Origin: Sequoia sempervirens
Lineage: Eukaryota; Streptophyta; Pinopsida; Cupressales; Cupressaceae
NCBI GenBank assembly: GCA_007258455.2
Contig: VDFB02270651.1
Span: 491,730,711-491,794,710, forward strand
DNA: 64,000 nt
Direction of reading: 5' to 3'
In this document: positions 1 to 9,564 of the stretch, in pieces
Layout of the letters: every line of letters starts with the position of its first letter
Numbering within the stretch: the first letter of the stretch is position 1
Notes under the pieces: model-generated
What the model was told of the DNA's origin: nothing
The model's input: the letters and a program-made list of their open reading frames with translations, nothing else
The model's database searches: none
Made by a program: the position numbers and the translations under genes

Positions 1-2
1 AA

Positions 3-426
3 GAAGGTGATAGATATAACTTTGCTAGATGGTACTCTTCAGTAGTCACCGGACGTGGTTTCTTTGACGCAGCACAGGTGGATTCAGCTAGAGTTCGAAA
101 GGCTATGGCGAACGTCCTTGATGGAGTCCAGAATACTTTGGAGGCGATCTTTGCTGGACGATTGAATCCTGATGAGGTGACTACTGATAATTTGAGGGGT
201 AGGCTGGCACCTTTCTTCTCAGAGGTGAAGACCTTTGTGCAGGATGACTTAGTTGCTTGGAGAAAATCTTGTACACACAAGAAAGAGTTCTTAGAGTTTC
301 AGCTTGATTGCATTCCACCTATTTTAGTTTAGGAGGTTGAGGTACTTTCCAGGTTCATTGAGTTTGCAGCCTAGGAGAAGGAAAAACGGGAATGTATTTC
401 AAGATGATGATCTTCTAGAAGACTGA
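3..426 (+). pseudogene. 3' end of an unidentified ORF
   Basis: An open frame enters from the left edge and runs to a TAG at 330-332. Beyond that TAG the same kind of sequence continues to a TGA at 424-426. In the second copy (13444-13581) the TAG position reads CAG, so the stop is probably a point mutation, but that copy has its own stop a few codons later and a 3-bp length difference. The visible product is hydrophilic with mixed charge; I do not recognise a domain. It lies directly upstream of an LTR-like block with a TATA box, so it could be the C-terminus of a retroelement protein. A host gene end is less likely because the sequence is duplicated together with retroelement debris. Confidence 0.35.
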
Positions 427-960
427 TTATGGGCATTAATTGCCTTTACTATTTTGGGAGTGAGTGGGAATCTTTGATTCATTTATTGTACCACTCCCCA
501 TTCTGGCAGTTTTTAGAGTTAGGGCTGAGGTGGCTCAATCTGAGCCATTCTTTTGATTGTAATCGAGCCGTCCATTGGACTGGGCCATCTATAAAAGGGG
601 AGTCCCCCTCATTTGTAATTCATTAGAATTAGATTAGACATCGGACTAGAGACTAGAGCAGAGAGATTGATAGTATAATTGTGTAGCTTAGCATAGCTTA
701 GTGTGGAGAAGAAGGAAAGTTTTCCTTTGAAAACTTTTGTAAGAGATTGTTGTGTAAAACTTTCATAATAGAAGATCTTTTCATTGATGGTGAAATTCGT
801 CTTTGTTATGGATAGCTAGCAAGGTTTCTTCATCCCTTCAACTCCAAGTAGCGTAAAGTAGTTTAAAAATAGCATTTTCATTTCATGCAAGTAGATATTA
901 GTCATGGATTTGTGGTATCGATCGAGGCAACTTCGTTTTATTCCATATCACTAGCAGCTT
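427..960 (+). mobile_element. LTR-like block (U3/R-like) of unknown element
   Basis: This non-coding stretch directly follows the ORF end at 426. It contains a clear TATA box (587-600) followed by a leader-like region with AATAAT/polyA-like sequence near 760-770, as in the U3-R part of a 3' LTR. No matching 5' LTR is in the window, so LTR identity and both edges are inferred. Copy B is at about 13582-14117. Confidence 0.3.
587..600 (+). promoter_or_regulatory. TATA box in LTR-like block (copy A)
   Basis: The sequence CTATAAAAGGGG fits a plant TATA box with a G-rich downstream edge. It is repeated at about 13744-13757 in copy B. It probably drives the LTR-like block rather than a host gene. 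Confidence 0.5.
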
Positions 961-1595
961 GTTGACGGCAAGTTTGCCTTGCGTGGTCAACTGGAGAATT
1001 TCATAAGCCTAACTTCAATTGTAATTCATATCTTGGTATGCGTCGTCTTGACGGTATCTTGGTGTCGGATTGTAGCTTGAAAATTTCTTGCTATCCCCTT
1101 GAAGATTGCACCAACTTTGTGTAAACTGTCCAGCGTGAGGTGGAGCAGAGTTTGGTTGAAGCTGTTGAGATTGATTCCACATCCCATCCTTAGATAGAAT
1201 TTAGATTTTCCTATCCCTATACTCATTTACATTCCGCATATTTCTGGTTAGTTTTAGGAAAGTTCATACCTCAAAGCCAAATCATTCGCGTAAAATTCCC
1301 TTCCAATCATCCATTTACTGTTAACTGCAAGCCATATGAACAATTGTGTAAGTCCCCTCATGTAAACAGCAATTCACAATGAACCAACTGAGGGTATTCC
1401 AAGTATTTCGGAACCTTGGAGTTGAACGTGCGATCTATCTCGCAATCTTAGTGCATGGAATACTTTGATCAAGAGAGAATGGAGTAGCCTTCAGACAACT
1501 TTGGTCTACTGATTGGTGCGGTCACAAAAATCACATCAACAGGTAGATCATCCAGAAAGAAGAGCAAACAGCAGCCTACAGTCAATTTTGCTCTT
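961..1595. other. Non-coding spacer, no gene seen
   Basis: I see no coding similarity between the LTR-like block and the Copia fragment. The short open frames here lack recognisable motifs. The Copia pol homology begins abruptly near 1596 with no integrase upstream, so this stretch probably contains a rearrangement joint. Confidence 0.5.
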
Positions 1596-3165
1596 ATGGC
1601 CAACATTCACAGTGTCTATGAGCCTCAAACATATTCAAAGGCTAAAGGCATTCATGAGTGGGAAAAGGCAATGGAAGCGGAATACCAGAGTCTTCAGAAG
1701 AATCACACTTGGGTCCTTTCTGATCTTCCTCCAGGGAAGAAGCCCATTAGCTGCAAATGGGTGTATAAGGTGAAATACAAAGCTGACGGAACCCTTGACA
1801 AGTACAAAGCTCGTCTAGTTGCAAGGGGGTTCTCACAGAAAGAAGGCATTGACTATGAGGAGACTTTTGCGCCTACAGCCAAAATGAGTACCATACGGCT
1901 TGTCCTTGCCTTAGCAGCCCAGTTTGGTTGGAAAGTCCATCAGATGGATGTTAAAAGTGCTTTCCTCAACAGTGAGTTGAAGGAAGAAGTCTATATGACG
2001 CAGCTTCTAGGATTCAAAGTTGCTGTTCAAGAACAAAAGGTGTGCAAATTGGTCAAAGCACTCTATGGCCTGAAACAAGCTCCTCGGGCTTGGTACATCA
2101 AGATTGATAAGTACCTCACAGAACATGGCTTTCAGAGGAGTCCATCTGACTCCAATCTATATGTCAAATAGACTGGTAGTGAAATACTTATTGTTGTTGT
2201 CTAAGTGGATGACCTGATCATTACTGGCAGCTTGGAACATTTGATCGATGAGATCAAACAGGATTTGTTCAACACATTTGACATGACAGATTTGGGACTC
2301 TTGCATTACTATTTAGGTGTTGATGTTTGGCAGACCGAGAGCAGTATTTTCATCTCCCAGTCCAAGTATGCTCGAAGTCTTCTGGATAAGTTCCGAATGC
2401 AGGATTGCAAACTTGCCTCCACACCCATGGAAAAAGGGCTTAAGTTGTCAGCTAAGTCAGACTCACCAATAGTAGATGAATCATTGTTCAGGCAACTAGT
2501 GGGCAGCCTCATCTATCTCTGCCACTAGACTTGACCTCAGTTTTGCAGTGAGCTACATTTCAAGCTTCATGACAGCCCCCAAGGCTGATTATTGGGTAGC
2601 AGCAAAGCGTGTGCTGCGTTATGTGAAGGGCACTTCTGACTATGGACTCTTGTACACTCAGAGTCACGATCCTAGACTTAGTGGTTTCACAGACTCAGAT
2701 TGGGAAGGTTCAGTTGATGACAGGAAATCAACATCTGGGTATATGTTCAATTTGGGATCCGGTGCAGTCACATGGACTAGTAAGAAGTGGTAGGCAGTGG
2801 CTCTCTCCTCGATAGAAGCAGAGTATCAAGGAGCAATTAAAGCAACATGTGAGGCAGTTTGGATTCACCGGATGCTTGTAGATATGCAAATATCTCAATC
2901 AGGTCCGACTCCTTTGTTTTGTGATAATCAGGGGGTTCTCAAACTTGCCAAGAATCCAGTCTTCCATGAAAGAACCAAGCATGTGGAAACTCATTGTCAC
3001 TTCATTCGGAAGCTGGTTGAAGACGAATCGGTTCAGTTGTTGTATGTTCCGATAGAGGAGCAGACAATAGACATTCTCACCAAGTCGCTCAGTCCAGATA
3101 AATTTGTAAAATTCAGGGGGCATCTTGGTGTAGTTGATAGATTGAGCATTACAGGAGGGTATTAA
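1596..3165 (+). pseudogene. Ty1/Copia reverse transcriptase-RNase H fragment (copy A)
   Basis: This encodes the Copia RT from its N-terminal part (EW..AM..E, W.YK.K...DG, YKARLVARGF.Q, ETFAP) through QMDVKSAFLN and ALYGLKQAPRAW, then the catalytic V-x-VDD block and RNase H (GFTDSDW, SSxEAEY, FxHxRTKHV). Gag, protease and integrase are absent. The reading frame is broken by a TAG at 2169, a TAA at 2202 that replaces the residue before VDD, a frameshift near 2526 and a TAG at 2791. The same breaks are in copy B, so it was dead before duplication. It cannot be autonomous. Confidence 0.9.
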
Positions 3166-3356
3166 AATAATATTTATTATTTATTTACTAATGCTCAACT
3201 ATTGTATTTTATTGTAAATTATTGATAAGATCGTCTTTGATCTTATCTAGAGTTTCTTTTTAGAAACTTCCCGTTTTTGTATATTTTGTAAACTATTTAT
3301 TGAGCACATTGCTCAATGTAAATATATCGAATATTTTACCAATTACTTGCGTAATA
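3166..3356 (+). other. Copia 3' non-coding region with three consecutive hairpins
   Basis: After the G-rich tract at the end of the RNase H frame (likely polypurine tract near 3152-3160) the sequence is AT-rich and probably belongs to the 3' LTR. Three perfect inverted repeats follow one another: 3224-3232 with 3239-3247 (9-bp arms), 3251-3257 with 3262-3268 (7-bp arms) and 3299-3306 with 3310-3317 (8-bp arms, 3-nt loop). They are repeated in copy B at about 16381-16474. A partner 5' LTR is not visible. Confidence 0.5.
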
Positions 3357-3381
3357 ATATATATATATATATATATATATT
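3357..3381. repeat. TA dinucleotide microsatellite (copy A)
   Basis: A pure AT/TA run of about 25 bp. The copy at 16514-16534 is about 4 bp shorter, the main length difference between the two duplicated segments. Confidence 0.9.
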
Positions 3382-4043
3382 AGCAATTTATTGTTATTGC
3401 ACTTTAGTACTAAAATATGAAACACTATAATACACAAAAACTTAACAGAAATATAATAAAATAAAATAATAAAATGAATGTAATCTAAAATATTATTATA
3501 GTTATAATTATCAAATAACAATATTATAATTATAATTGTTGATCATATTATTAAATAATAACATAATCTGAAATAATACCAACAAGACTCATAACACAAC
3601 GATCATTAATAATAGTCAATTACATAGCAAACACTAATACACATCCCATGGTCAACGAACATGCCAAGCGATGCACCAAGAGGCATTGGTTAAACCTCCA
3701 AAAGCAGCGATCAGGAAAGTCACATCCCTATGGAAGATATTTAGGGAAGAGATCCTCGAGACCAAAAGGCATCGTTGGCTAGGCAATAGAACGATCTTTG
3801 GCAGATCAAGTAATAGGTAAGGCGGTAAGTGCCTTCCCAAATTTAAATAGGAAGTTGATAAAGGTATATATATTTAGAAAATAATATTGGCTAAATATAT
3901 TATGAATGTAGATATTAATGATTGACGAATATATTAGGGATTTAAATAACAGTTGATAATTGATAAATATATTTAAATATATTATGATTGATAGATATAA
4001 TATTGATGATTGATAAATACAGTTTTTACACAATAATATTTAT
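3382..4043. other. AT-rich tract, no gene seen
   Basis: Very AT-rich DNA. From about 3850 to 4025 it is made of loosely repeated TTGATAAATATAT-like and GATTGATAGATATAAT-like words. A more GC-balanced stretch at about 3630-3840 has no recognisable coding content. Repeated in copy B. Confidence 0.5.
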
Positions 4044-4719
4044 TGTCATGTCCCCTTCTAGTTGACATCTCTCAGAGCATATGATTAGCCTATTATGCGA
4101 CCCTCGTAGGTTGATAGGATGGATAGAGGGTCTTGATGGAGCTTGGCTTGGCTTCAGTTGTCAGAATTTTACCAGTTGGCTTTCGTTCGGGCTCATTCGG
4201 ACACCATTTGCCTGAGTTGCTATTTTTAGCAGTATTTGGCACTCAGCGAGGCACCCCTGCTATTTTTAGCAGTATGGATTGATCATGTGCAGAATCATTC
4301 ACTTAGTCACCAGCTTCAGACGGTTCGTAAATCGGACACATTTCGAGGGAGATATTAATATTTAATTGATTAATTAAATATTAATTATTTTTGGAGCTTA
4401 TATTATAAAGTTATAATATTTTAATATTATAACTTAAGTGAATTACTGAAGGGGGTCGCCCATCATGGAAGGGGCCATTTTCGATTATAATTTATAATTA
4501 AAAATGTGATCGAAGACTATTGAAATAATTAAAAGAAAAGTTCGAATTTATTTTAATGATGCCTTTTTGAAAGAATTCGCACTTTTGAGGAGATATAAGG
4601 GTTTCATTGGAATTCGAGCTCATTATGATATTGAATATTGAAATTTGATCAAGTCTTCTTCCGGAGAACGAAGCCTAGGGTTTCTGTTGTCTACAGACAT
4701 TGGAGAACGAGCCATCTTC
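4044..4719 (+). mobile_element. Gypsy-type LTR, 5' part, runs into the gap
   Basis: It begins with TGTCATGTCCCC, the terminus typical of the Gypsy LTRs in this window, and is preceded by the same flank as the solo LTR at 17197. The U3 contains the inverted repeat TAGCCTA (4086-4092) with TAGGTT (4107-4112), two CTATTTTTAG motifs (4220-4229 and 4260-4269), and a GATATAAGGG TATA-like box near 4590-4600. It is longer than the copy at 17197, which lacks what follows 4570, and is cut by the N gap. Confidence 0.75.
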
Positions 4720-4819
4720 NNNNNNNNNNNNNNNNNNNNNNNNNNNNNNNNNNNNNNNNNNNNNNNNNNNNNNNNNNNNNNNNNNNNNNNNNNNNNNNNN
4801 NNNNNNNNNNNNNNNNNNN
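4720..4819. other. Assembly gap of 100 N
   Basis: Exactly 100 unresolved bases, a conventional scaffold gap of arbitrary size. The left contig ends inside one LTR family, and the right contig begins about 45 bp inside the 5' LTR of a different Gypsy element. Confidence 1.
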
Positions 4820-6684
4820 CTTTACGGAAACCGAAGGCTAGTCGGAAGGTAAAATTAGGGTTTCTATTTTATGAGGTCATTGCTTTCGAGAGATGGAGTG
4901 AATTCAATGGCAGTTCTTTACGGGTTTTGAGGAAGGACTTCGCGTTAGTATTCATCGGCATTGAGCACTTTAAAGATTTACTATTTTTAGTAAATTCTAT
5001 TTTTGGCAGCTTCCAGTTGAGTTCAGCTAGGTTGACTTCCTGCTTCAGTTTGGTCAGATGTTTTGCTCAGTATTGGCTTCAGGGCACATTCAGAAGGATA
5101 AGTTAAGTCATTTAATTAAAAAGGTCACATTTTAATTATTATAATTTAACGTTGACCCTTGGCCTAGATTTAATGACTTAATGTTGTTTTAAAAGTGGTC
5201 TTTGAGGGGTGAAGCCCTCATTAAAAGATTATTTTAATTATTCCCCAAAGTTAAAAGCAAGATATTTGGAAGAACATTTCTCAAGGTGATGATTTAATTA
5301 AAATATGAATATTGAGTTAAAGGGAAAAGGACGCCATATTGAAGAAGAGCTAGGGTTTGAACATTGAGTTGGATTTTAGGGTTTCGTGAAGTCAACGAAA
5401 CTTATAAAAAGGAGTATTGTGCATTATTTCTTCATCTTTTGGTCGACTATACTGTTATGCTGCTGGATTGGCTCTGGAACTGCTTCGAGGAATGAAGGCC
5501 TCCTAGCTCGGGCATCGCTTCGTGTTTGCAAGACAACATCTAGTGGTGATTCTTAGTCTAGTTTTTGAGTTATTGGAATTAGTGCATTGTAATTTGCATG
5601 TGTCAAATTAGATTCAGATTCTGCATATTAGAGTTTTCTGGTTTTTGTATTCTTGCTACAGCAGATTCAATGTTTTGTTCATAAATCCAAAAAGACAAAA
5701 AAATTGGTTGTGGGTAGTGTTTCTTTCTCTTCATCTAGTCAAGGCGCCATTGTTCCCAAGTCTATAGAATTTTTAGTTGAGGCATTTATTTTTAAAGGAA
5801 AAATCGCCCCTGTGCTGGGCCGTACCATTTGTATATCATTGGGAATTGTGCATTTATTAGAATCTGCAATTTCAGTCTGTTTTATGATCTGGTTTTGAGC
5901 GCCCTTATCTCAATTGAGTTTTGCAATTGGTATTTGGTATTTTGGAGGAGTATAGAGAGAGTTTCGAGCATTTCAAGGTTTTCTATGTTGCTAGTAATGC
6001 GTTGAAAAGTGCAGGTCTGTCACAGCAGATTGGATAAATCTGCATCGTCTATATTGATTGGTGGTGATAGTTCTTTCAAAGCAACGTGAAAACTTTAGTG
6101 AAGATTGCCCAATCTTGGAGATTAAGGTTGGATCTTTAATTTGCTGTTTCTGTGATCTTTACTTCCCGCAAATAAGTTCTTGAATATTGTACAACTCTCT
6201 TATAAGCTGATTTATATTGTTAGCAAGATCTCATCTCTTAAATTGTAAGCTGGCAGTAGTACTGACCGCATTATAGATTCTTGCTTTATCGGATTGTAAT
6301 AGTCATCATACTTTCAGCAGTTGCTTTTGTTTTAATTGACCTCCGCCCTATGGTAGCTACTATCCCATTCTGGGTTAGAAAGCACATTCTGGGTGTTGAG
6401 TATTTCCTGTTTTCCGCATTGTCTTTTCAAGCACTGTTATTGTAATCACTCCGTCATATGGTCGCCCCTCACTCCGCATTGGATTGGGTAGCACATACTT
6501 GGCGTTGAGTTCCTTTCTGTATTTAGAGTAGAAGATCCTCTGACCAATGCTCGCCATCATCGGCGCCATTCTGGTTAGAGTTGCTTCCTTTTACGTTTTG
6601 GTTTATCCATCTAACCTTAACGGGTGCACTGCTTGTAATTTGAAATTGTGAAAAATCAAAAAAAATTTGGCTCGGAATATTTCA
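4820..6684 (+). repeat. 5' LTR of chromovirus (incomplete at its start)
   Basis: It matches 11552-13422 and ends with TTTCA, followed one base later by the primer binding site. It carries one CTATTTTTAG motif (4981-4990) and a variant (4997-5006) in U3, a TATA box at 5403-5410 and a GCCCC..GGGC block at 5799-5826. Only the first roughly 45 bp are missing because of the gap. Confidence 0.92.
5403..5410 (+). promoter_or_regulatory. TATA box of the chromovirus LTR
   Basis: TATAAAAA within ACTTATAAAAAGGAG, about 580 bp inside the LTR. The same box is in the 3' LTR at about 12141-12148. Transcription of the element probably starts 25-35 bp downstream. Confidence 0.65.
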
Positions 6685-6685
6685 G

Positions 6686-6700
6686 TGGTATCAGAGCCAC
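6686..6700 (+). other. Primer binding site (initiator tRNA-Met type)
   Basis: TGGTATCAGAGCC lies one base after the LTR end and is complementary to the 3' end of plant initiator tRNA-Met. This fixes the 5' LTR boundary and the orientation of the element. Confidence 0.92.
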
Positions 6701-6731
6701 GCATCCTGCCATCCTGTGAAATCATCTTCAT

Positions 6732-8495
6732 ATGAGTGACAGAGAACAGAGGTATTTGGCAAGAGTATACAAGAGGGATACAGTTCAGACACAGTTGTAT
6801 CAAGCCCCAGAAGGTCAAACAGCTTCAGAGATTTTGAGGGCTCATTGGGAGCCTTTACAAGAAACAGGAATGGGGGATAATGAAAGAAGTTCTGGCAACA
6901 GAGGTGACAGTGGGAAGGGTATAGACAATTCAGCCAATCTAGGTCAAGGACTTGATAAGAAGATGGATGCTTTGTTGGATATGTTCTCTCTCATGTTAGG
7001 GAGATTGGGTCCGAATACTCCACAAAACAATACAGTGCATGCCGGTGAGCATAGTGCTACCAACCAGCACAATGGTCATGTTGCCCAACCTTCAGTTAGC
7101 AGCACCTACATTTCTGCTAGAGCACTCAAACCCACGTTTTTGGCACCAGCAAACCCACATCCTGATCCCGAAGAAAATGCTTCATCTTTGGAGAGGCTAA
7201 GGATAGGCCTTACGGAGTATGACACCCTTCCTGATGAGGTCAAACTTGACATGTCCTTCAATGATTACATGGAGTATAGAAGGAAGGATAGAGGCCAAGG
7301 GAGAAATTATGACCAAAGAAGAACTCCAGCACAAGGAGACTTGTATCAAGCTATCAACAAGGTTATGTTTCCCCATTTTGATGGAAGTGATAATAATTCT
7401 GCTCGAGCTTGGATACAGAAGCTAGACAACTATTTGGCTCTTAGGCCAATGGCTGAAGAAGAAGCGATTAAATTCGCTACGCTACACCTAGATGGGGTGG
7501 CGCATGAGTGGTGGTACCATGGCCTAGTCACCTTAGGTCATGGCTCTATCACTAGCTACGATGAGTTCACCAATAGACTCATTGAGAGGTTCGAGAAGAA
7601 GGACCCAGAAGTGCATTTTAGGGAGTTGGCACAGTTGAGGCAGTATGGCACTGTTGATGCCTACATAGCTGAGTTTCAAAGACTTTCAGTTATGGTCACT
7701 GGAATCACGGAGAGAAGATTAGTGATCCTATTCAGCGAAGGATTGATGGAGCCACTCAAGGGTTGGATCAAAGCTTTTGATCCACCGTCCTTACAAGAAG
7801 CAATGAAAAAGGCTAGAAACATGGAGTGGGGGGCTCCCAAAGCAAAGTTCCATTCCAAACCAGCATTTCACAAGGGGGATAGAGGGAAAAAGTTTCATCA
7901 AAAGCCTCACCATAAGGAGTTTAAACCGCAGAAACCTCATGGCACAAGATTGGATCCAGAGACTATCAATGAACTCCGAAGAAAGGGGTTATGTTTCCGT
8001 TGTTGGGAAAAATGGTCCCAAGATCATGTGTGCCCAAAGGGTGCTAAAATCCATCAAATTGAGTTCTATACAGCTGAAGAAAGCAATTCTGATTTTTTTG
8101 ATCAACAAGCTGATTTTGAGGACAGCGATGAAGAAAAAACTCCAGAAGAGTCTGAAAGTGAAAAAGAAAGTGGTGGTACATTGGCTCAACTTTCGAGCTT
8201 CCAAAAGAATGAGTCTTTCAAAATTCGTGGGATGATCAAAGGGCAGCGTATTGTTGCTTTAATTGACACTGGAGCAACACATAACTTCATAGACGAAGTT
8301 GTGGTGGCAAAGAAAGGGTTGCAGACAGAAGACTTTGAAGGTTTCAGAGTTATGGTTGCTGATGGGTTTCACATCTCATGCACCAAGAGGATTCCCAACA
8401 TGTCAATACAATTGGGCAATTACGAAGTCAAGGATGACTTCTATGTGGTTAATATTGGAGATACGGATGCTGTCCTTGGCATTCAATGGCTGTGA
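6732..8495 (+). CDS. Gag-protease portion of chromovirus polyprotein
   Basis: The 587-codon frame starts at the first ATG after the PBS. It contains a retrotransposon Gag domain (about residues 230-350, with the W-W-Y and F..FxxRF motifs), a basic linker, a Cys-rich knuckle (C-F-R-C...H-V-C, about residues 421-434), an acidic stretch, and a pepsin-like retroviral aspartic protease with the catalytic DTGA motif at residue 512. It ends at a TGA (8493-8495) where related elements read through into RT. The next open stretch is in the same frame, so this looks like one nonsense change rather than a natural terminus. Gag would form the particle; protease would cut the polyprotein. Confidence 0.88.
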   Translation: MSDREQRYLARVYKRDTVQTQLYQAPEGQTASEILRAHWEPLQETGMGDNERSSGNRGDSGKGIDNSANLGQGLDKKMDALLDMFSLMLGRLGPNTPQNNTVHAGEHSATNQHNGHVAQPSVSSTYISARALKPTFLAPANPHPDPEENASSLERLRIGLTEYDTLPDEVKLDMSFNDYMEYRRKDRGQGRNYDQRRTPAQGDLYQAINKVMFPHFDGSDNNSARAWIQKLDNYLALRPMAEEEAIKFATLHLDGVAHEWWYHGLVTLGHGSITSYDEFTNRLIERFEKKDPEVHFRELAQLRQYGTVDAYIAEFQRLSVMVTGITERRLVILFSEGLMEPLKGWIKAFDPPSLQEAMKKARNMEWGAPKAKFHSKPAFHKGDRGKKFHQKPHHKEFKPQKPHGTRLDPETINELRRKGLCFRCWEKWSQDHVCPKGAKIHQIEFYTAEESNSDFFDQQADFEDSDEEKTPEESESEKESGGTLAQLSSFQKNESFKIRGMIKGQRIVALIDTGATHNFIDEVVVAKKGLQTEDFEGFRVMVADGFHISCTKRIPNMSIQLGNYEVKDDFYVVNIGDTDAVLGIQWL

Positions 8496-9564
8496 TCTCT
8501 TGGAGAGATCTCTTTAAATCTGCAAACCATGGAACTCAAATTTCAATCCGATGGAAAGAAGGTGGTGTTGAGAGGAATGTCAAATGGTGGCCCTCGGATT
8601 GTGTCATTCAAGAGGATGGCAAGGTTGATACGTCATGACCAAGTGGAGTGGGTTGCGGAGTGCATGATTCTTCCAGCTAGTCCAGCTAAAACAAAAATAG
8701 AGCATCCTCCAGATATTCAGTCTTTACTCACCAAGAAGAGTAAAGTGTTTGCTGATTTACCTCCTGGACCCCCTCCTGATCGAGGTTCAGAACACATCAT
8801 AGAGCTCAAGGAAGGGGCTAAACCGGTGATCACAACTCCATATCGGTATCCGAAGAGGCAAAAGGATGAGATCGAGAGAAATATTCGAGAACTTTTGGAG
8901 ATGGGTTTCATACGCCCAAGCAAGAGCCCCTTTGCATCTGCAGTGGTTCTTGTGAAAAAGAAGGATGGTACCATGCGCATGTGCGTGGACTATCGTGCTT
9001 TGAACCAAAGCACCATCAAGAATCGATACCCCATTCCCAGAATAGATGAGCTCATTGATGAGCTACATGGGGCTAAGTTCTTTTCGAAGATTGATCTGAG
9101 GTCGGGTTACCATCAGATACAAATGAGGGGATCAGATGTGGAAAAGACAGCTTTCAGATGTCACTATGGCCATTTTGAATTCTTAGTCATGCCATTTGGG
9201 TTGACTAACGCTCCGGCTACCTTTCAGTCTTGCATGAACCGTGTCTTTCAGAAGCAGTTACGAAGGTTTGTGCTGATATTTTTTGATGATATTCTGATCT
9301 ACAGCAAGACTTGGGAAGATCACCTCAAGCACTTGGAGGAAGTGCTTAGTATCATGGAATCTGAGAGCTTATTTGCAAAAGCTTCCAAATGTGAATTTGG
9401 AATGGAGGAGTTACTGTACCTTGGCCACATAATCAGTGCTGAGGAAGTGAAGGTGGATCCGGAAAAGATCAAAGCAGTAGTTGATTGGCCACCTCCTGAG
9501 AGCTTGACCCGGCCGAAAGGTTTTCTGGTCTTTGTGGTTTTATCGAGATTCGTAGCGTCACAAA
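8496..9564 (+). pseudogene. Reverse transcriptase portion of chromovirus polyprotein
   Basis: This continues in the same frame as gag-protease after the TGA. It encodes a Ty3-type RT: the PYR-P motif, the F-S-K-I-D-L-R-S-G-Y-H-Q block (about 9080-9115), the F-G-L-T-N-A-P-x-T-F-Q motif, and the catalytic FFDD (9279-9290). Between about 9510 and 9565 the expected frame moves to the next phase. Several single-base losses in short homopolymers account for this, so the frame ends in unrelated residues at 9626. Either decay or sequencing error can explain it. Confidence 0.85.

Larger units (their letters stand above)
291..4570 (+). repeat. 4.28-kb duplicated segment, copy A
   Basis: This segment recurs in direct orientation at 13444-17722 with near identity; the offset is 13,153-13,157 bp and changes mainly at a TA microsatellite. 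It holds an ORF tail, an LTR-like block, a dead Copia pol fragment, an AT-rich tract and the first 527 bp of a Gypsy-type LTR. The copies stop matching at 4570/17722, where copy B has a deletion inside the LTR. Copy A sits left of the 100-N gap and copy B is on the contig to its right, so an assembly duplication is possible. Confidence 0.9.

Noticed and set aside
429..626. Short open frame just after the first ORF
   Set aside because: It overlaps a TATA box and LTR-like sequence, has no recognisable motif, and is changed in the second copy.
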